Assembly: GCF_006714895.1 (NCBI RefSeq)
Contig: NZ_VFME01000001.1
Span: 1,736,001-1,800,000 of the forward strand
Length of the DNA: 64,000 bases
Source: Gramella sp. Hel_I_59
GTDB taxonomy: Bacteria > Bacteroidota > Bacteroidia > Flavobacteriales > Flavobacteriaceae
Direction of reading: 5' to 3'
The notes beneath the pieces are model-generated. The model had not been told where the DNA came from and ran no database searches. It saw only the letters and a program-made list of their open reading frames with translations. Position numbers and translations under genes: made by a program. Below are positions 1-8,562 of the stretch, one piece after another. Position 1 is the first letter of the stretch. Each line of letters begins with the position of its first letter.

Positions 1-545
1 CTTACACCGGAAGGACAGCGAATATTATCTTCAAGCACATAGTATTTGCCATCAGAATGTTTGATAAGATCGGTCCCGGAGATATGATTATAAACTCCAC
101 CAGGTGGATCAAAACCATTCATCTGGTCTAGATAGTTGGCAGAAGAACTGATAAGATCTAAAGGGACAATCCCTGCTTTAATGATCTTTTTATCATGATA
201 AAGGTCACGGAGAAACTCATTTAGAGCCTTACTTCTCTGTAATACTCCTTTTTCTATATGTTCCCATTCTTCAGCATCAATAATACGCGGGAAAAGGTCA
301 AAAGGAAAGATCTTTTCTTTGATCTCATGATCCCCGTAAACCTGGAAAGTAATACCCTGATTAAAGAATGACGATTTTGCCTTATCATTTAATCTTGCAA
401 AATCCTTCGCAGAATGTTCGCTATATAGATTGAATAAGGTGCGGTATGTTTCTCTTACATTATCATTCTCGTCAAAGATTTCATCATAAAGTTTTGGATC
501 CCGGTTATAAGATTCAAAGGTTGGATTTTCGGTATTCGATTTCAT
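1..545 (-). CDS. Circularly permuted ATP-grasp protein (DUF404/DUF407), N-terminal part
   Basis: The gene runs off the left edge, so only about 181 N-terminal codons are visible, starting at ATG (545-543, complement). The blocks MNGFDPPGGVYNH and YYVLEDNIRCPSGV match my memory of the COG2308 family of circularly permuted ATP-grasp ligases, which are predicted to form amide or peptide bonds using ATP. The catalytic ATP-binding part lies outside the window. In many bacteria this gene is followed by an alpha-E protein and a transglutaminase-like protein, and downstream here would be to the left of base 1. Substrate unknown. The family call is fairly firm; the function is inference. Confidence 0.75.
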   Translation of the reverse strand, partial: MKSNTENPTFESYNRDPKLYDEIFDENDNVRETYRTLFNLYSEHSAKDFARLNDKAKSSFFNQGITFQVYGDHEIKEKIFPFDLFPRIIDAEEWEHIEKGVLQRSKALNEFLRDLYHDKKIIKAGIVPLDLISSSANYLDQMNGFDPPGGVYNHISGTDLIKHSDGKYYVLEDNIRCPSGV

Positions 546-746
546 TGATCAATTTTTCATATAAAGTACAAATTAAATGAGTGGTAATCATATAATTAAT
601 TAAAAACCTGTGAATTATGTAGTAACACGAATATGTTTCCGATTATATTTCAGAATAAATATTTATAGCCCTGTTTTTTATAGATTTCTAAATACCGCAG
701 AAAGAATTTTTAAGTTTTTACCTTAGCAAACAGCAAAACTTATTTG

Positions 747-1775
747 ATGAAAGAAATAGATTTAAGAAGTGATACGGTAACCAGACCAACAAAAGGAATG
801 ATGCAGGCAATGATGACTGCGGAAGTTGGTGATGATGTATATAAAGAAGATCCTACTATCAATGCTTTAGAGAAAAAGCTAGCTGATATGTTTGGAATGG
901 ACGAAGCCTTATTTTTTCCTACCGGAAGTATGGCGAACCAGGCGGCGATCAAATTACATACTCAACCTGGAGAGCAACTCATTTGTGATAAGTGGGCGCA
1001 TGTATTCAATTATGAAGGTGGTGGTGTTTCCTTTAATAGTGGTGTTTCCTGTAAACTTGTAGATGGTGATCGCGGGATGATCACTGCTTCGCAGGTAGAA
1101 GAAAATATCAACGCTCCAGATTTTTATCATAGTCCGTTGACTACTCTTGTCTGCCTTGAAAACACTACGAATAAAGGAGGTGGAGCATGCTATGAACTTG
1201 AAACCATCCAGGAGATTCGTAAAGTGTGCGATCGCCATGAACTTGGTTTGCATCTTGATGGAGCGAGACTTTTCAATGCTTTTGCTGAAAAAGATTATAC
1301 TTCCAAAGACTTCGGAAAAGTTTTCGATACCATTTCGGTTTGTCTATCCAAAGGTTTGGGAACTCCAATGGGTTCAGTTCTTATAGGAAAGAAATCCCTG
1401 ATGAAAAATGCCATTAGAGTACGAAAAGTATTGGGTGGAGGAATGCGCCAGGTAGGATTTATGGCTGCCGCAGGAATCTATGCTCTGGATAATCATCTTG
1501 AGCAGCTGAAGAAAGATAATGATCGCGCAGCAGAACTTTCAGAATTATTAGCGCAACAACCTTATGTCAAAAGTCTTGAACCAACTGAAACAAATATTAT
1601 TATATTCTACCTGAAGGATGAGGTAAAAGAACTGGAGTTTATGCAAAAGCTCGATGAGAAGAACATACGAATAAGTAATATGGGACAGGGAAAACTTAGA
1701 ATTGTAACACATCACGATTATACAGAGGAGATGCACCACTTCTTTAAGGAAACTTTGAAGGAAATACGTTTCTAG
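747..1775 (+). CDS. ltaE: Low-specificity L-threonine aldolase (PLP-dependent)
   Basis: A 342-aa protein of the usual length for the family, which cleaves L-threonine or L-allo-threonine to glycine and acetaldehyde using PLP in the cytoplasm. The N-terminal block DLRSDTVTRPT is a family signature. LHLDGARLFNA carries the aspartate that contacts the cofactor. SVCLSKGLGTPMGS carries the Schiff-base lysine at about K202. ATG at 747 is preferred over the TTG codon immediately before it. A weak -7-like TACCTTAG lies at 719-726. The gene is probably monocistronic. Other fold-type I beta-eliminating enzymes are possible but less likely. Confidence 0.93.
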   Translation: MKEIDLRSDTVTRPTKGMMQAMMTAEVGDDVYKEDPTINALEKKLADMFGMDEALFFPTGSMANQAAIKLHTQPGEQLICDKWAHVFNYEGGGVSFNSGVSCKLVDGDRGMITASQVEENINAPDFYHSPLTTLVCLENTTNKGGGACYELETIQEIRKVCDRHELGLHLDGARLFNAFAEKDYTSKDFGKVFDTISVCLSKGLGTPMGSVLIGKKSLMKNAIRVRKVLGGGMRQVGFMAAAGIYALDNHLEQLKKDNDRAAELSELLAQQPYVKSLEPTETNIIIFYLKDEVKELEFMQKLDEKNIRISNMGQGKLRIVTHHDYTEEMHHFFKETLKEIRF

Positions 1776-1854
1776 ACTTTCTTAACTAAATATTAGCAGG
1801 GCTTTATCACAGAAGAAATAGACTTTCCTGTAATTTTCGGAAAAACTTAAAGCA

Positions 1855-2370
1855 ATGAAAAATTTAAGACCAAGACAGGCAGTTCCAGAACTTATAGTGA
1901 AAACTACTAATGGTATGGACTGGAACCTGAGAGATAACCAACCTGAGAATTTCACAATGCTTATTTTTTACCGAGGTATACACTGCCCGGTTTGTAAAAG
2001 CTACCTTGAGGAATTGAACACTATGGTGGACGATTTTAAAGATAAAGGAGTCAATATTATTTGTGTAAGTTCCAATACTAAGGAGTTAGCTGAGAAAACT
2101 GTGGAAGAATGGGATGTTGATAATCTCACCATAGGTCATAGTTTTGATGTAGAAGACGGAAGAAAATGGGATTTGTATGTTTCTGAAGGGATCAAAGATT
2201 CTGAACCTGCTGAATTTGTAGAGCCAGCTTTATTTCTAATAAGACCTGACAGTACTTTGTATTCGGCTAGCATACAGTCAATGCCGTTCGCAAGACCACA
2301 GTTTGTAGATCTTATTAAGTCGATCTCTTTTGTGAATAAAGAGGATTATCCTGCCAGAGGAGAGGCATAG
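1855..2370 (+). CDS. Peroxiredoxin-like AhpC/TSA family protein
   Basis: A 171-aa thioredoxin-fold protein. After the conserved N-terminal beta strands, FYRGIHCPVCKSYLEEL places a CPVC motif at C44 and C47, where peroxiredoxins or thioredoxins keep their reactive cysteine. The CxxC arrangement is closer to the AhpC/TSA 'peroxiredoxin-like' group than to typical 2-Cys enzymes, so it may be a thiol reductase or peroxidase acting on hydroperoxides. There is no signal peptide, so it is cytoplasmic. It ends just before a bidirectional terminator shared with ybaB on the other strand. Substrate not predictable. Confidence 0.85.
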   Translation: MKNLRPRQAVPELIVKTTNGMDWNLRDNQPENFTMLIFYRGIHCPVCKSYLEELNTMVDDFKDKGVNIICVSSNTKELAEKTVEEWDVDNLTIGHSFDVEDGRKWDLYVSEGIKDSEPAEFVEPALFLIRPDSTLYSASIQSMPFARPQFVDLIKSISFVNKEDYPARGEA

Positions 2371-2395
2371 TAATTTTAGAATAAACATAAAAAAA

Positions 2396-2418
2396 GCGGG
2401 CAATGCCCGCTTTTTTTT
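2396..2418. terminator. Bidirectional rho-independent terminator
   Basis: GCGGGC-AAT-GCCCGC stem-loop at 2396-2410, flanked by A and T tracts on both sides. It serves the peroxiredoxin-like gene on the plus strand and ybaB on the minus strand, whose stop codon lies in the T tract. Confidence 0.9.
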
Positions 2419-2740
2419 ATTTGAACATGTCCATTCCGGGAATGTCTGGCATTCCATCCTTGGCTGCAGACCCAATTTCAGCTTCGTTGATATCTGTCGC
2501 TTTTTTGATCGCTTTGTTCATGGTAAGAACCAGGTAATCTTCCAGTTGTTCTTTATCATCAAGTAATTGCTCGTCTACACTAATATTTTTGACTTCGCGA
2601 TTTGCGGTGATGGTCACTTTTAGTAGTCCATCTGCAGATTGTTCATCTATTAATACAGTATCAAGTCTCTTCTTGGTTTGCTCTACTTTTTCCTGGGCTT
2701 CTTTCAGCTTATTCATCATGCCCATCATATCTCCAAACAT
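2417..2740 (-). CDS. ybaB: YbaB/EbfC family nucleoid-associated protein
   Basis: A 107-aa small protein of the YbaB/EbfC family, whose members are dimeric DNA-binding nucleoid proteins. Visible features are the N-terminal [20 protein letters not shown] helix, the middle [19 protein letters not shown] strand region and the C-terminal helix with DINEAEIG. Gly/Met-rich ends are typical. In many bacteria it follows dnaX and recR; here it stands alone, convergent with a peroxiredoxin-like gene. A -7 element (TAAATTTG, minus strand) lies at 2770-2777, giving a 5' UTR of about 23 nt. Confidence 0.92.
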   Translation of the reverse strand: MFGDMMGMMNKLKEAQEKVEQTKKRLDTVLIDEQSADGLLKVTITANREVKNISVDEQLLDDKEQLEDYLVLTMNKAIKKATDINEAEIGSAAKDGMPDIPGMDMFK

Positions 2741-2769
2741 ATCTATTTTGTTTTAAAAATTGGTAAGCT

Positions 2770-2777
2770 CAAATTTA
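2770..2777 (-). promoter_or_regulatory. Candidate -7 promoter element for ybaB
   Basis: Read on the minus strand this is TAAATTTG, a full match to the Bacteroidota -7 consensus TAnnTTTG, 30 nt before the ybaB start. No clear -33 TTTG was identified. AT-rich DNA makes chance matches possible. Confidence 0.45.
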
Positions 2778-2804
2778 CTAAATTCAGGTTTGAAATAAGC
2801 CATT

Positions 2805-4931
2805 ATGAAAAGACTATTCGTTATTCTGTTAGGATGCATTACATTTGCAAGCGCTCAAAAAAACAATGATTTGGAAAAGAATTTGCAGGCTCCGATCGCC
2901 AACAAGATCGAGAAAAAATTAGAGAAGCATGGTGATGTGCGTAACGATAATTATTTCTGGATGAATCAGCGGGAAGATCAGGAAGTACTGGATTATTTAA
3001 ATGCTGAAAATGCATACAACGATCAAATGACTGCTCATACTAAAGATTTTCAGGAGAAATTATTCCTGGAGATGAAGGGCCGTATCAAAGAAGATGATGA
3101 GTCTGTTCCATATAAGCTGAATGGTTACTGGTATATTACCCGGTTCGAGAAAGGATATGATTACCCGGTATATAGTCGTAAGAAGGAAACTCTTGAGGCA
3201 GAAGAAGAGGTGATGTTCAATGTGAACGAGATGGCGAAAGACTTCGAATACTATAGCCTTGGAGGTCTTAATGTTTCACCAGATAACACGATGGTGGCTT
3301 TTGGAACCGATACGGTAAGCAGAAGACAATATACCATCAGGATCAAAAATCTGGAAACAGGTGAGATCTATGATGAAAATATAGAAAATACTACGGGTGG
3401 TTCTACCTGGGCGAATGACAATAAAACGCTTTATTATACTAAAAAGGATCCTCAAACTTTAAGATCCTTCAGAATCTATAAGCATATTCTGGGAACAGAT
3501 ACTGAAACCGATGAGCTTGTTTATGAAGAGGAGGACGAAACATTTAATTCCTATGTTTACAAATCCAAATCCAGGGAATATATTATTATAGGTTCTCATA
3601 GTACTTTAACTACCGAGTACCGTATTCTTGATGCTAATACGCCAGATAAAGAATTTAAAATTTTCCAGCCTCGTGAGCGCGGACTTGAATATAGCATTGC
3701 ACATTACAAGGATGATTTTTATATAGTCACCAATAAGGATGATGCCACCAATTTCAAATTGATGAAGACTCCGTTAGCTCAAACTGAAAAAGAGCATTGG
3801 GAAGATGTAATTCCTCATCGAAAGGATTTCTTATTGGAGGATATCGATATCTTCCAGAAATACCTTGTAGTGAGCGAGAGAACAAACGGACTCAACAAGA
3901 TACGGATCATCGAGTGGGAAGGGAATAAAGAATACTACATTCCGTTTGATAACGAAACCTATACTGCTTACACTTCCATAAATCCTGATTTTGACACAGA
4001 CTTGTTGAGGTATACCTACAACAGTCTAACTACTCCAACTTCAGTTGTGGAATATAATATGAAGACCGGAGACAAGACAATATTGAAAGAGCAGGAAGTT
4101 CTGGGTGGAAATTTTGATAAGGATAATTACACTTCAGAACGTATCTGGGCTACAGCGAAAGACGGTACTAGCATTCCTGTTTCTTTGGTATACAAAAAAG
4201 GCCTTCAGAAAGATCAAAAAAATCCTCTGCTACAATATGCTTACGGTTCTTATGGTTCTACAATAGATCCTTACTTTTCAACTGTGCGACTGAGTTTGCT
4301 GGATCGCGGATTCATTTATGCCATTGCACATATTCGAGGTGGAGAATATCTGGGCAGGGAATGGTATGAGAACGGGAAACTTTTTCAGAAGAAAAATACA
4401 TTCACAGATTTTATAGATGTTTCTGAATTTCTGATTCAGGAAAATTATACTTCTTCCAATCATTTGTATGCCATGGGAGGTTCAGCAGGAGGATTGCTGA
4501 TGGGTGCAGTCGTGAATATGGCACCAAATTTATATAACGGAGTTATTGCTGCCGTACCGTTCGTAGATGTCATCACTACGATGCTGGATGATAGCATTCC
4601 TCTTACCACAGGTGAATATGACGAATGGGGTAATCCTAATGAAAAGTCATATTATGATTATATGAAATCTTATTCTCCCTATGATAATGTAGTAAAACAG
4701 GATTATCCAAATATGCTAATTACTACAGGTCTTCACGATAGCCAGGTGCAATACTGGGAACCTGCCAAATGGATTGCGAAACTTAGAGAATATAAGACAG
4801 ATCAAAACGTTTTATTATTACACACCAATATGGATGCTGGTCATGGTGGTGCTTCAGGAAGGTTTGAAGCCCTTAAGGAAGTGGCTGAAGAATACGCGTT
4901 TTTGCTGGACCTTGAAGGTATTAAGGAGTAA
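2805..4931 (+). CDS. ptrB: Exported S9 prolyl oligopeptidase family protein (oligopeptidase B-like)
   Basis: A 708-aa serine peptidase with an N-terminal export signal (MKRLFVILLGCITFASAQ), a seven-bladed propeller domain (about residues 60-430) and a C-terminal alpha/beta hydrolase domain. The catalytic triad can be read: Ser560 in GGSAGG, Asp645 in GLHDSQV and His680 in AGHGGASGR. The block RGGEYLGREWYENGK is typical of the oligopeptidase B branch, which cleaves peptides after Lys or Arg. LLGC could act as a lipobox, so the mature protein may be a lipoprotein rather than soluble and periplasmic. Stands alone between ybaB and the sulfonolipid candidates. E. coli PtrB is cytosolic, so the signal peptide is a Bacteroidota trait. 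Confidence 0.9.
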   Translation: MKRLFVILLGCITFASAQKNNDLEKNLQAPIANKIEKKLEKHGDVRNDNYFWMNQREDQEVLDYLNAENAYNDQMTAHTKDFQEKLFLEMKGRIKEDDESVPYKLNGYWYITRFEKGYDYPVYSRKKETLEAEEEVMFNVNEMAKDFEYYSLGGLNVSPDNTMVAFGTDTVSRRQYTIRIKNLETGEIYDENIENTTGGSTWANDNKTLYYTKKDPQTLRSFRIYKHILGTDTETDELVYEEEDETFNSYVYKSKSREYIIIGSHSTLTTEYRILDANTPDKEFKIFQPRERGLEYSIAHYKDDFYIVTNKDDATNFKLMKTPLAQTEKEHWEDVIPHRKDFLLEDIDIFQKYLVVSERTNGLNKIRIIEWEGNKEYYIPFDNETYTAYTSINPDFDTDLLRYTYNSLTTPTSVVEYNMKTGDKTILKEQEVLGGNFDKDNYTSERIWATAKDGTSIPVSLVYKKGLQKDQKNPLLQYAYGSYGSTIDPYFSTVRLSLLDRGFIYAIAHIRGGEYLGREWYENGKLFQKKNTFTDFIDVSEFLIQENYTSSNHLYAMGGSAGGLLMGAVVNMAPNLYNGVIAAVPFVDVITTMLDDSIPLTTGEYDEWGNPNEKSYYDYMKSYSPYDNVVKQDYPNMLITTGLHDSQVQYWEPAKWIAKLREYKTDQNVLLLHTNMDAGHGGASGRFEALKEVAEEYAFLLDLEGIKE

Positions 4932-4946
4932 TTAAAAAATTTGACT

Positions 4947-4954
4947 TAAATTTG
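4947..4954 (+). promoter_or_regulatory. Candidate -7 promoter element for the cysteine-synthase-like gene
   Basis: TAAATTTG fits TAnnTTTG and would give a 5' UTR of about 40 nt for the gene at 5002. The UTR contains the perfect 12-bp palindrome AAAATGCATTTT at 4974-4985. No convincing -33 box is present. Confidence 0.45.
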
Positions 4955-4973
4955 TAGATTAGTAAAATGTGTG

Positions 4974-4985
4974 AAAATGCATTTT
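4974..4985. repeat. Perfect 12-bp palindrome in the leader of the cysteine-synthase-like gene
   Basis: AAAATGCATTTT, between the predicted transcript start (about 4961) and the start codon at 5002. It could be a regulator site; such AT-rich palindromes can also arise by chance. Confidence 0.4.
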
Positions 4986-5001
4986 ATTTAAAGATCATTT
5001 T

Positions 5002-6042
5002 ATGAGAGAAGATTTGCATGTTTACGATAACGTATTGCAATTAGTTGGAAACACCCCGTTGATCAACTTAAATAAAATCACTAAGGATTTCCCCGGAAAA
5101 TACTCCGCAAAGATCGAAGCTTTTAATCCAGGTCATTCCTCGAAGGACAGGATCGCTTTGTATATTATTGAAGAAGCTGAAAGAAAAGGAATTCTGAAGC
5201 CCGGAGATACTATTATTGAAACAACTTCAGGTAATACAGGTTTTAGTATTGCAATGGTAAGTTGCATCAAAGGTTATGATTGTATTCTTGCCGTAAGTTC
5301 AAAGTCGTCCAAGGATAAGATCGATATGCTGAAGACAATGGGAGCGAAGGTACATGTGTGCCCGGCGAACGTTCCGGCAGATGATCCAAGATCTTATTAC
5401 GAAGTTGCAAAAAGACTTCATTCTGAAATTAAAGGATCAGTTTACATAAATCAGTATTTTAATGAGCTAAATATCGATGCTCATTTTAATTCTACAGGAC
5501 CAGAAATCTGGAAGCAAACTGAAGGAACTATTACGCACCTTGTTGCCTGTAGTGGTACCGGTGGAACAATTTCTGGAACTGCCAGATTTTTAAAGTCTAA
5601 AAATCCTGATGTAAAGATCCTTGGAATCGATGCTTTTGGTTCAGTTTTGAAAAAATATCACGAAACCAAAGAGTTCGATAAGGATGAGATCTATCCCTAC
5701 AGGATCGAGGGACTTGGTAAGAACCTTATCCCATCAGCTACAGATTTTGACATGATCGATAAGTTCATAAAAGTTAGTGATGAGGATGCTGCGCATACTG
5801 CCAGGGAACTTGCACGTACCGAAGGTCTATTCGTAGGTTATACCAGTGGAGCAGCTATGCAGGGATTGAAACAATATCAGGAAGACGGTGAATTTGATGA
5901 AAATTCTAATGTAGTATTGATCTTTCCGGATCATGGTTCCAGGTACATGAGTAAGATATATAGCGATGACTGGATGAACGAACAGGGTTTTCTCGATGCT
6001 CAAAAAGATTCAAAATCTCATTCGATAGAGATCATTAAATAA
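5002..6042 (+). CDS. PLP-dependent cysteine synthase family enzyme; candidate cysteate synthase
   Basis: A 346-aa fold-type II PLP enzyme related to CysK/CysM/CBS. The lysine that binds PLP is K48 in [11 protein letters not shown], the phosphate/substrate loop is [11 protein letters not shown], and the glycine-rich cofactor loop is [11 protein letters not shown]. It has no haem-binding N-terminus and no C-terminal CBS domains, so it is not a full cystathionine beta-synthase. Known relatives join O-acetylserine or phosphoserine with sulfide, or with sulfite to give L-cysteate. The next gene on the same strand is an AONS/SPT-like acyltransferase, which suggests cysteate synthase for capnine (sulfonolipid) synthesis. 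That role is inference; ordinary cysteine synthase remains possible. Confidence 0.85.
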   Translation: MREDLHVYDNVLQLVGNTPLINLNKITKDFPGKYSAKIEAFNPGHSSKDRIALYIIEEAERKGILKPGDTIIETTSGNTGFSIAMVSCIKGYDCILAVSSKSSKDKIDMLKTMGAKVHVCPANVPADDPRSYYEVAKRLHSEIKGSVYINQYFNELNIDAHFNSTGPEIWKQTEGTITHLVACSGTGGTISGTARFLKSKNPDVKILGIDAFGSVLKKYHETKEFDKDEIYPYRIEGLGKNLIPSATDFDMIDKFIKVSDEDAAHTARELARTEGLFVGYTSGAAMQGLKQYQEDGEFDENSNVVLIFPDHGSRYMSKIYSDDWMNEQGFLDAQKDSKSHSIEIIK

Positions 6043-6060
6043 AATATTAACAATTATTAA

Positions 6061-6097
6061 CAAAAGCATCCTGTTCTTTGCAGGATGCTTTTGTTTT
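6061..6097 (+). terminator. Rho-independent terminator after the cysteine-synthase-like gene
   Basis: CAAAAGCATCCTG (6061-6073) pairs perfectly over 13 bp with CAGGATGCTTTTG (6081-6093) around a 7-nt loop, followed by TTTT. It separates this transcript from the acyltransferase gene, which has its own promoter. Confidence 0.9.
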
Positions 6098-6126
6098 CGT
6101 TAGATTTCGATGTTAATAATTTACCT

Positions 6127-6157
6127 TGTTAAATTGGGCCAATTTTCAGTATTTTTG
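6127..6157 (+). promoter_or_regulatory. Bacteroidota-type promoter of the acyltransferase gene
   Basis: TTG (6127-6129) and TATTTTTG (6150-6157) are separated by 20 nt, in line with the TTTG-N(17-23)-TAnnTTTG consensus. The start codon at 6180 leaves a 5' UTR of about 16 nt. Confidence 0.65.
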
Positions 6158-6179
6158 CGGCTCGTCTAAAAAATGACCG

Positions 6180-7442
6180 ATGAAGGATTTATTTGATAAG
6201 ATTTACAAAGACAAAGGACCGTTAGGAAAATGGGCGGAACAGGCAGAAGGATATTTTGTATTTCCTAAACTTGAAGGACCTATTTCCAATAGAATGAAGT
6301 TTCGAGGTAAGAATGTAATTACCTGGAGTATTAACGATTACCTTGGTCTTGCCAATCATCCTGAAGTTCGTAAAGTAGATGCTGAAGCAGCTGCAGAATA
6401 TGGCTCGGCTTACCCCATGGGAGCCAGAATGATGAGTGGTCATACAGATCTTCATGAAAAGTTGCAGGATGAACTTGCATCTTTTGTAAACAAACAGGCA
6501 GCATACCTGTTGAATTTTGGATACCAGGGGATGGTATCTACTATCGATGCTTTAGTATCCAAGCAGGACGTTATTGTCTACGATGTAGATGCTCACGCAT
6601 GTATCATTGATGGAGTTCGTCTTCACCTTGGACAGCGATTTACTTACAAGCACAACGATCTGGAGAGTATCGAGAAGAACCTGCAGCGTGCAACTAAGAT
6701 CGCTGAACAAACAGGTGGCGGTATTTTGCTTATTTCTGAAGGAGTTTTCGGGATGCGAGGAGAGCAGGGAAGACTGAAGGAGATCGTTGAATTAAAGAAA
6801 AAATACAATTTCAGACTTTTCGTAGATGATGCCCATGGTTTTGGAACTCTTGGTAAGACAGGAGCCGGAGCAGGTGAGGAGCAAGGCGTTCAGGATGATA
6901 TTGATGTATACTTTGCAACTTTTGCGAAATCACTGGCAAGCACTGGTGCATTCATCGCTGGAGATAAAGAGATCATGGATTATTTGAAATATAACCTAAG
7001 ATCTCAAATGTTCGCTAAATCACTACAAATGCAATTGGTAGTTGGAGCTTTAAAGCGTCTGGACATGTTAAGAACTATGCCAGAACTTAAAGAAAAACTT
7101 TGGGAGAACGTAAATGCATTACAAAACGGATTAAAAGATAATGGTTTCGATATTGGAACTACACAGAGTTGTGTGACTCCTGTATACCTGAAAGGAAGTA
7201 TTCCGGAAGCGATGGCTCTTGTGAAAGATCTTCGTGAAAATCATGGTGTTTTCTGTTCGATTGTAGTTTATCCGGTGATTCCTAAAGGGCTTATTCTGCT
7301 TAGAATGATTCCTACAGCTACCCATACACTGCAGGATGTTGAAGAGACCTTAACTGCCTTTTCAGCAATCAGAGAGAGACTTGAAAACGGAACATATAAA
7401 AGACTTTCAGCTTCAGTAGAAGCAGCGATGTCTAATAAATAA
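6180..7442 (+). CDS. Alpha-oxoamine synthase family PLP enzyme; candidate cysteate fatty-acyltransferase
   Basis: A 420-aa fold-type I enzyme of the AONS/KBL/serine palmitoyltransferase group, which condenses an acyl thioester with an amino acid and releases CO2. NDYLGLANHPEV, SAYPMGARMMSGHTDLHEKL and FVDDAHGFGTLG are group signatures. The Schiff-base lysine is K250 in ATFAKSLASTGAF, which differs from the usual TF(G/S)KALGG. Flavobacterial homologues of this type have been shown to use L-cysteate and make 3-ketocapnine, the precursor of capnine sulfonolipids needed for efficient gliding. The adjacent cysteine-synthase-like gene supports this. Alternative: 2-amino-3-oxobutyrate CoA ligase or serine palmitoyltransferase. 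No reductase for the next step is nearby. Confidence 0.85.
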   Translation: MKDLFDKIYKDKGPLGKWAEQAEGYFVFPKLEGPISNRMKFRGKNVITWSINDYLGLANHPEVRKVDAEAAAEYGSAYPMGARMMSGHTDLHEKLQDELASFVNKQAAYLLNFGYQGMVSTIDALVSKQDVIVYDVDAHACIIDGVRLHLGQRFTYKHNDLESIEKNLQRATKIAEQTGGGILLISEGVFGMRGEQGRLKEIVELKKKYNFRLFVDDAHGFGTLGKTGAGAGEEQGVQDDIDVYFATFAKSLASTGAFIAGDKEIMDYLKYNLRSQMFAKSLQMQLVVGALKRLDMLRTMPELKEKLWENVNALQNGLKDNGFDIGTTQSCVTPVYLKGSIPEAMALVKDLRENHGVFCSIVVYPVIPKGLILLRMIPTATHTLQDVEETLTAFSAIRERLENGTYKRLSASVEAAMSNK

Positions 7443-7469
7443 GGATTATCAATTATAGTATTAAAAAAA

Positions 7470-7495
7470 GGCCGGAATTTCCGGCCTTTTTTATT
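7470..7495. terminator. Bidirectional terminator
   Basis: GGCCGG-AATTT-CCGGCC hairpin between A and T tracts. It is shared by the acyltransferase on the plus strand and the outer-membrane-type protein gene on the minus strand, whose TAA is at 7491-7493. Confidence 0.9.
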
Positions 7496-8456
7496 GATCA
7501 TTATCATCAGAATCTTCCTCAGCTTCACGGCTAAGTTTCCTGCTCCTTGCACGTCTTTTATTTCCTTCATTAGATTCCTCCAGGAATTCATCTACTTTAT
7601 GCAAATCCAATCGATATGAAACACCAAGAGCAACCTGCCAGCGGGAAGGAGTGTCTTTGAAATTTACCAGTCCGCTTACATCAAACTGAAGGTTTTCACC
7701 CACCAGGTAAGCACCACCTCCACGAAGTAAATCATCAGCATAAAGGTCACTTTTAATTCCCTGGTATTCTCCAAAGATTGCAAAGTTAGGAGTGATGGTA
7801 TGAGTTACTGTTGCAATTCCGGTGTAGGTTCTATATTCTTCGGTTAGTTTATCCGCGATGATATTCATCACCAGTACCCATCGACCCCAATTGTTTTGTG
7901 TGATAAGAGCTACCTTTGGACTAAATTTATTCTCTCCTTCGACCAGGTAAGGATTATCACCAAAAGCGAAGTTTGCCCCGGCGTAGATCGAAACTGCAGG
8001 AATCAGCGTTTTCCACTTAAACTTTCTGTTTGCATACCAGCTTCTAATATTTGGTTTCTCCTCTTCCATATTCTTATATGGATCATAGAATAGATATTTA
8101 AGGCCAAGTGTATTGGATTTGAAATTTCTTCCTGAAGTTTCCACTGTATTCCCAAGAAAATTCCGAACGATATCCTGATTCTCAAAAGCACCGGTAAGAT
8201 TGATCTCAAGGTTTTCCATCAACAGTCCGTATCGCAGTTGGTAGTCCACTCCCCAAATGTCGATATCGGCGCCTAGACCTTCATGCATATCGTTTCCAAG
8301 GTAGAATCCGGATTCTAGCTGAATCACATTGGTTCCTACAGCGAAAGCCCCCTGTGATTGTCCCGGGCGGTTGGAATTTATAGTTTCAGTATATTGTGCC
8401 TGAACAGTGAAGCCTGCCATTAGCAGAATCAGGCTGAAGATGCATGTATTGCGCAT
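7491..8456 (-). CDS. Putative outer-membrane transporter-like beta-barrel protein (Phenol_MetA_deg-like)
   Basis: A 321-aa protein with a clear signal peptide (MRNTCIFSLILLMAGFTVQAQ). It begins TETINSNRPGQSQGAF, which I recognise from flavobacterial proteins annotated as 'transporter' or MetA-pathway phenol degradation-like (PF13557). Alternating hydrophobic strands with aromatic girdles suggest an outer-membrane barrel, and the C-terminus is a charged tail rich in Arg, Glu and Asp. The frame stays open 71 codons upstream, but ATG at 8456 is chosen because the signal peptide starts there and a TATCTTTG -7 element (minus strand) lies 22 nt further upstream. Cargo unknown. Confidence 0.75.
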   Translation of the reverse strand: MRNTCIFSLILLMAGFTVQAQYTETINSNRPGQSQGAFAVGTNVIQLESGFYLGNDMHEGLGADIDIWGVDYQLRYGLLMENLEINLTGAFENQDIVRNFLGNTVETSGRNFKSNTLGLKYLFYDPYKNMEEEKPNIRSWYANRKFKWKTLIPAVSIYAGANFAFGDNPYLVEGENKFSPKVALITQNNWGRWVLVMNIIADKLTEEYRTYTGIATVTHTITPNFAIFGEYQGIKSDLYADDLLRGGGAYLVGENLQFDVSGLVNFKDTPSRWQVALGVSYRLDLHKVDEFLEESNEGNKRRARSRKLSREAEEDSDDNDQ

Positions 8457-8477
8457 AACTTGCGGAGTTAATTCAAT

Positions 8478-8485
8478 CAAAGATA
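8478..8485 (-). promoter_or_regulatory. Candidate -7 promoter element for the barrel protein gene
   Basis: TATCTTTG on the minus strand; the expected transcript start is about 15 nt before the ATG at 8456. This supports the downstream start and excludes the longer open frame. Confidence 0.55.
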
Positions 8486-8540
8486 TAAGTTTTATTATAA
8501 TTTTATTGCTGAAGCTACTTCCAATCTGAACGCTTATTTT

Positions 8541-8548
8541 TATTTTTG
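8541..8548 (+). promoter_or_regulatory. Candidate -7 promoter element for the DUF4834 gene
   Basis: TATTTTTG 14 nt before the ATG at 8563, leaving a 5' UTR of about 8 nt. Divergent from the barrel-protein promoter at 8478-8485. Confidence 0.55.
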
Positions 8549-8562
8549 TCAAAAGCATTAGA

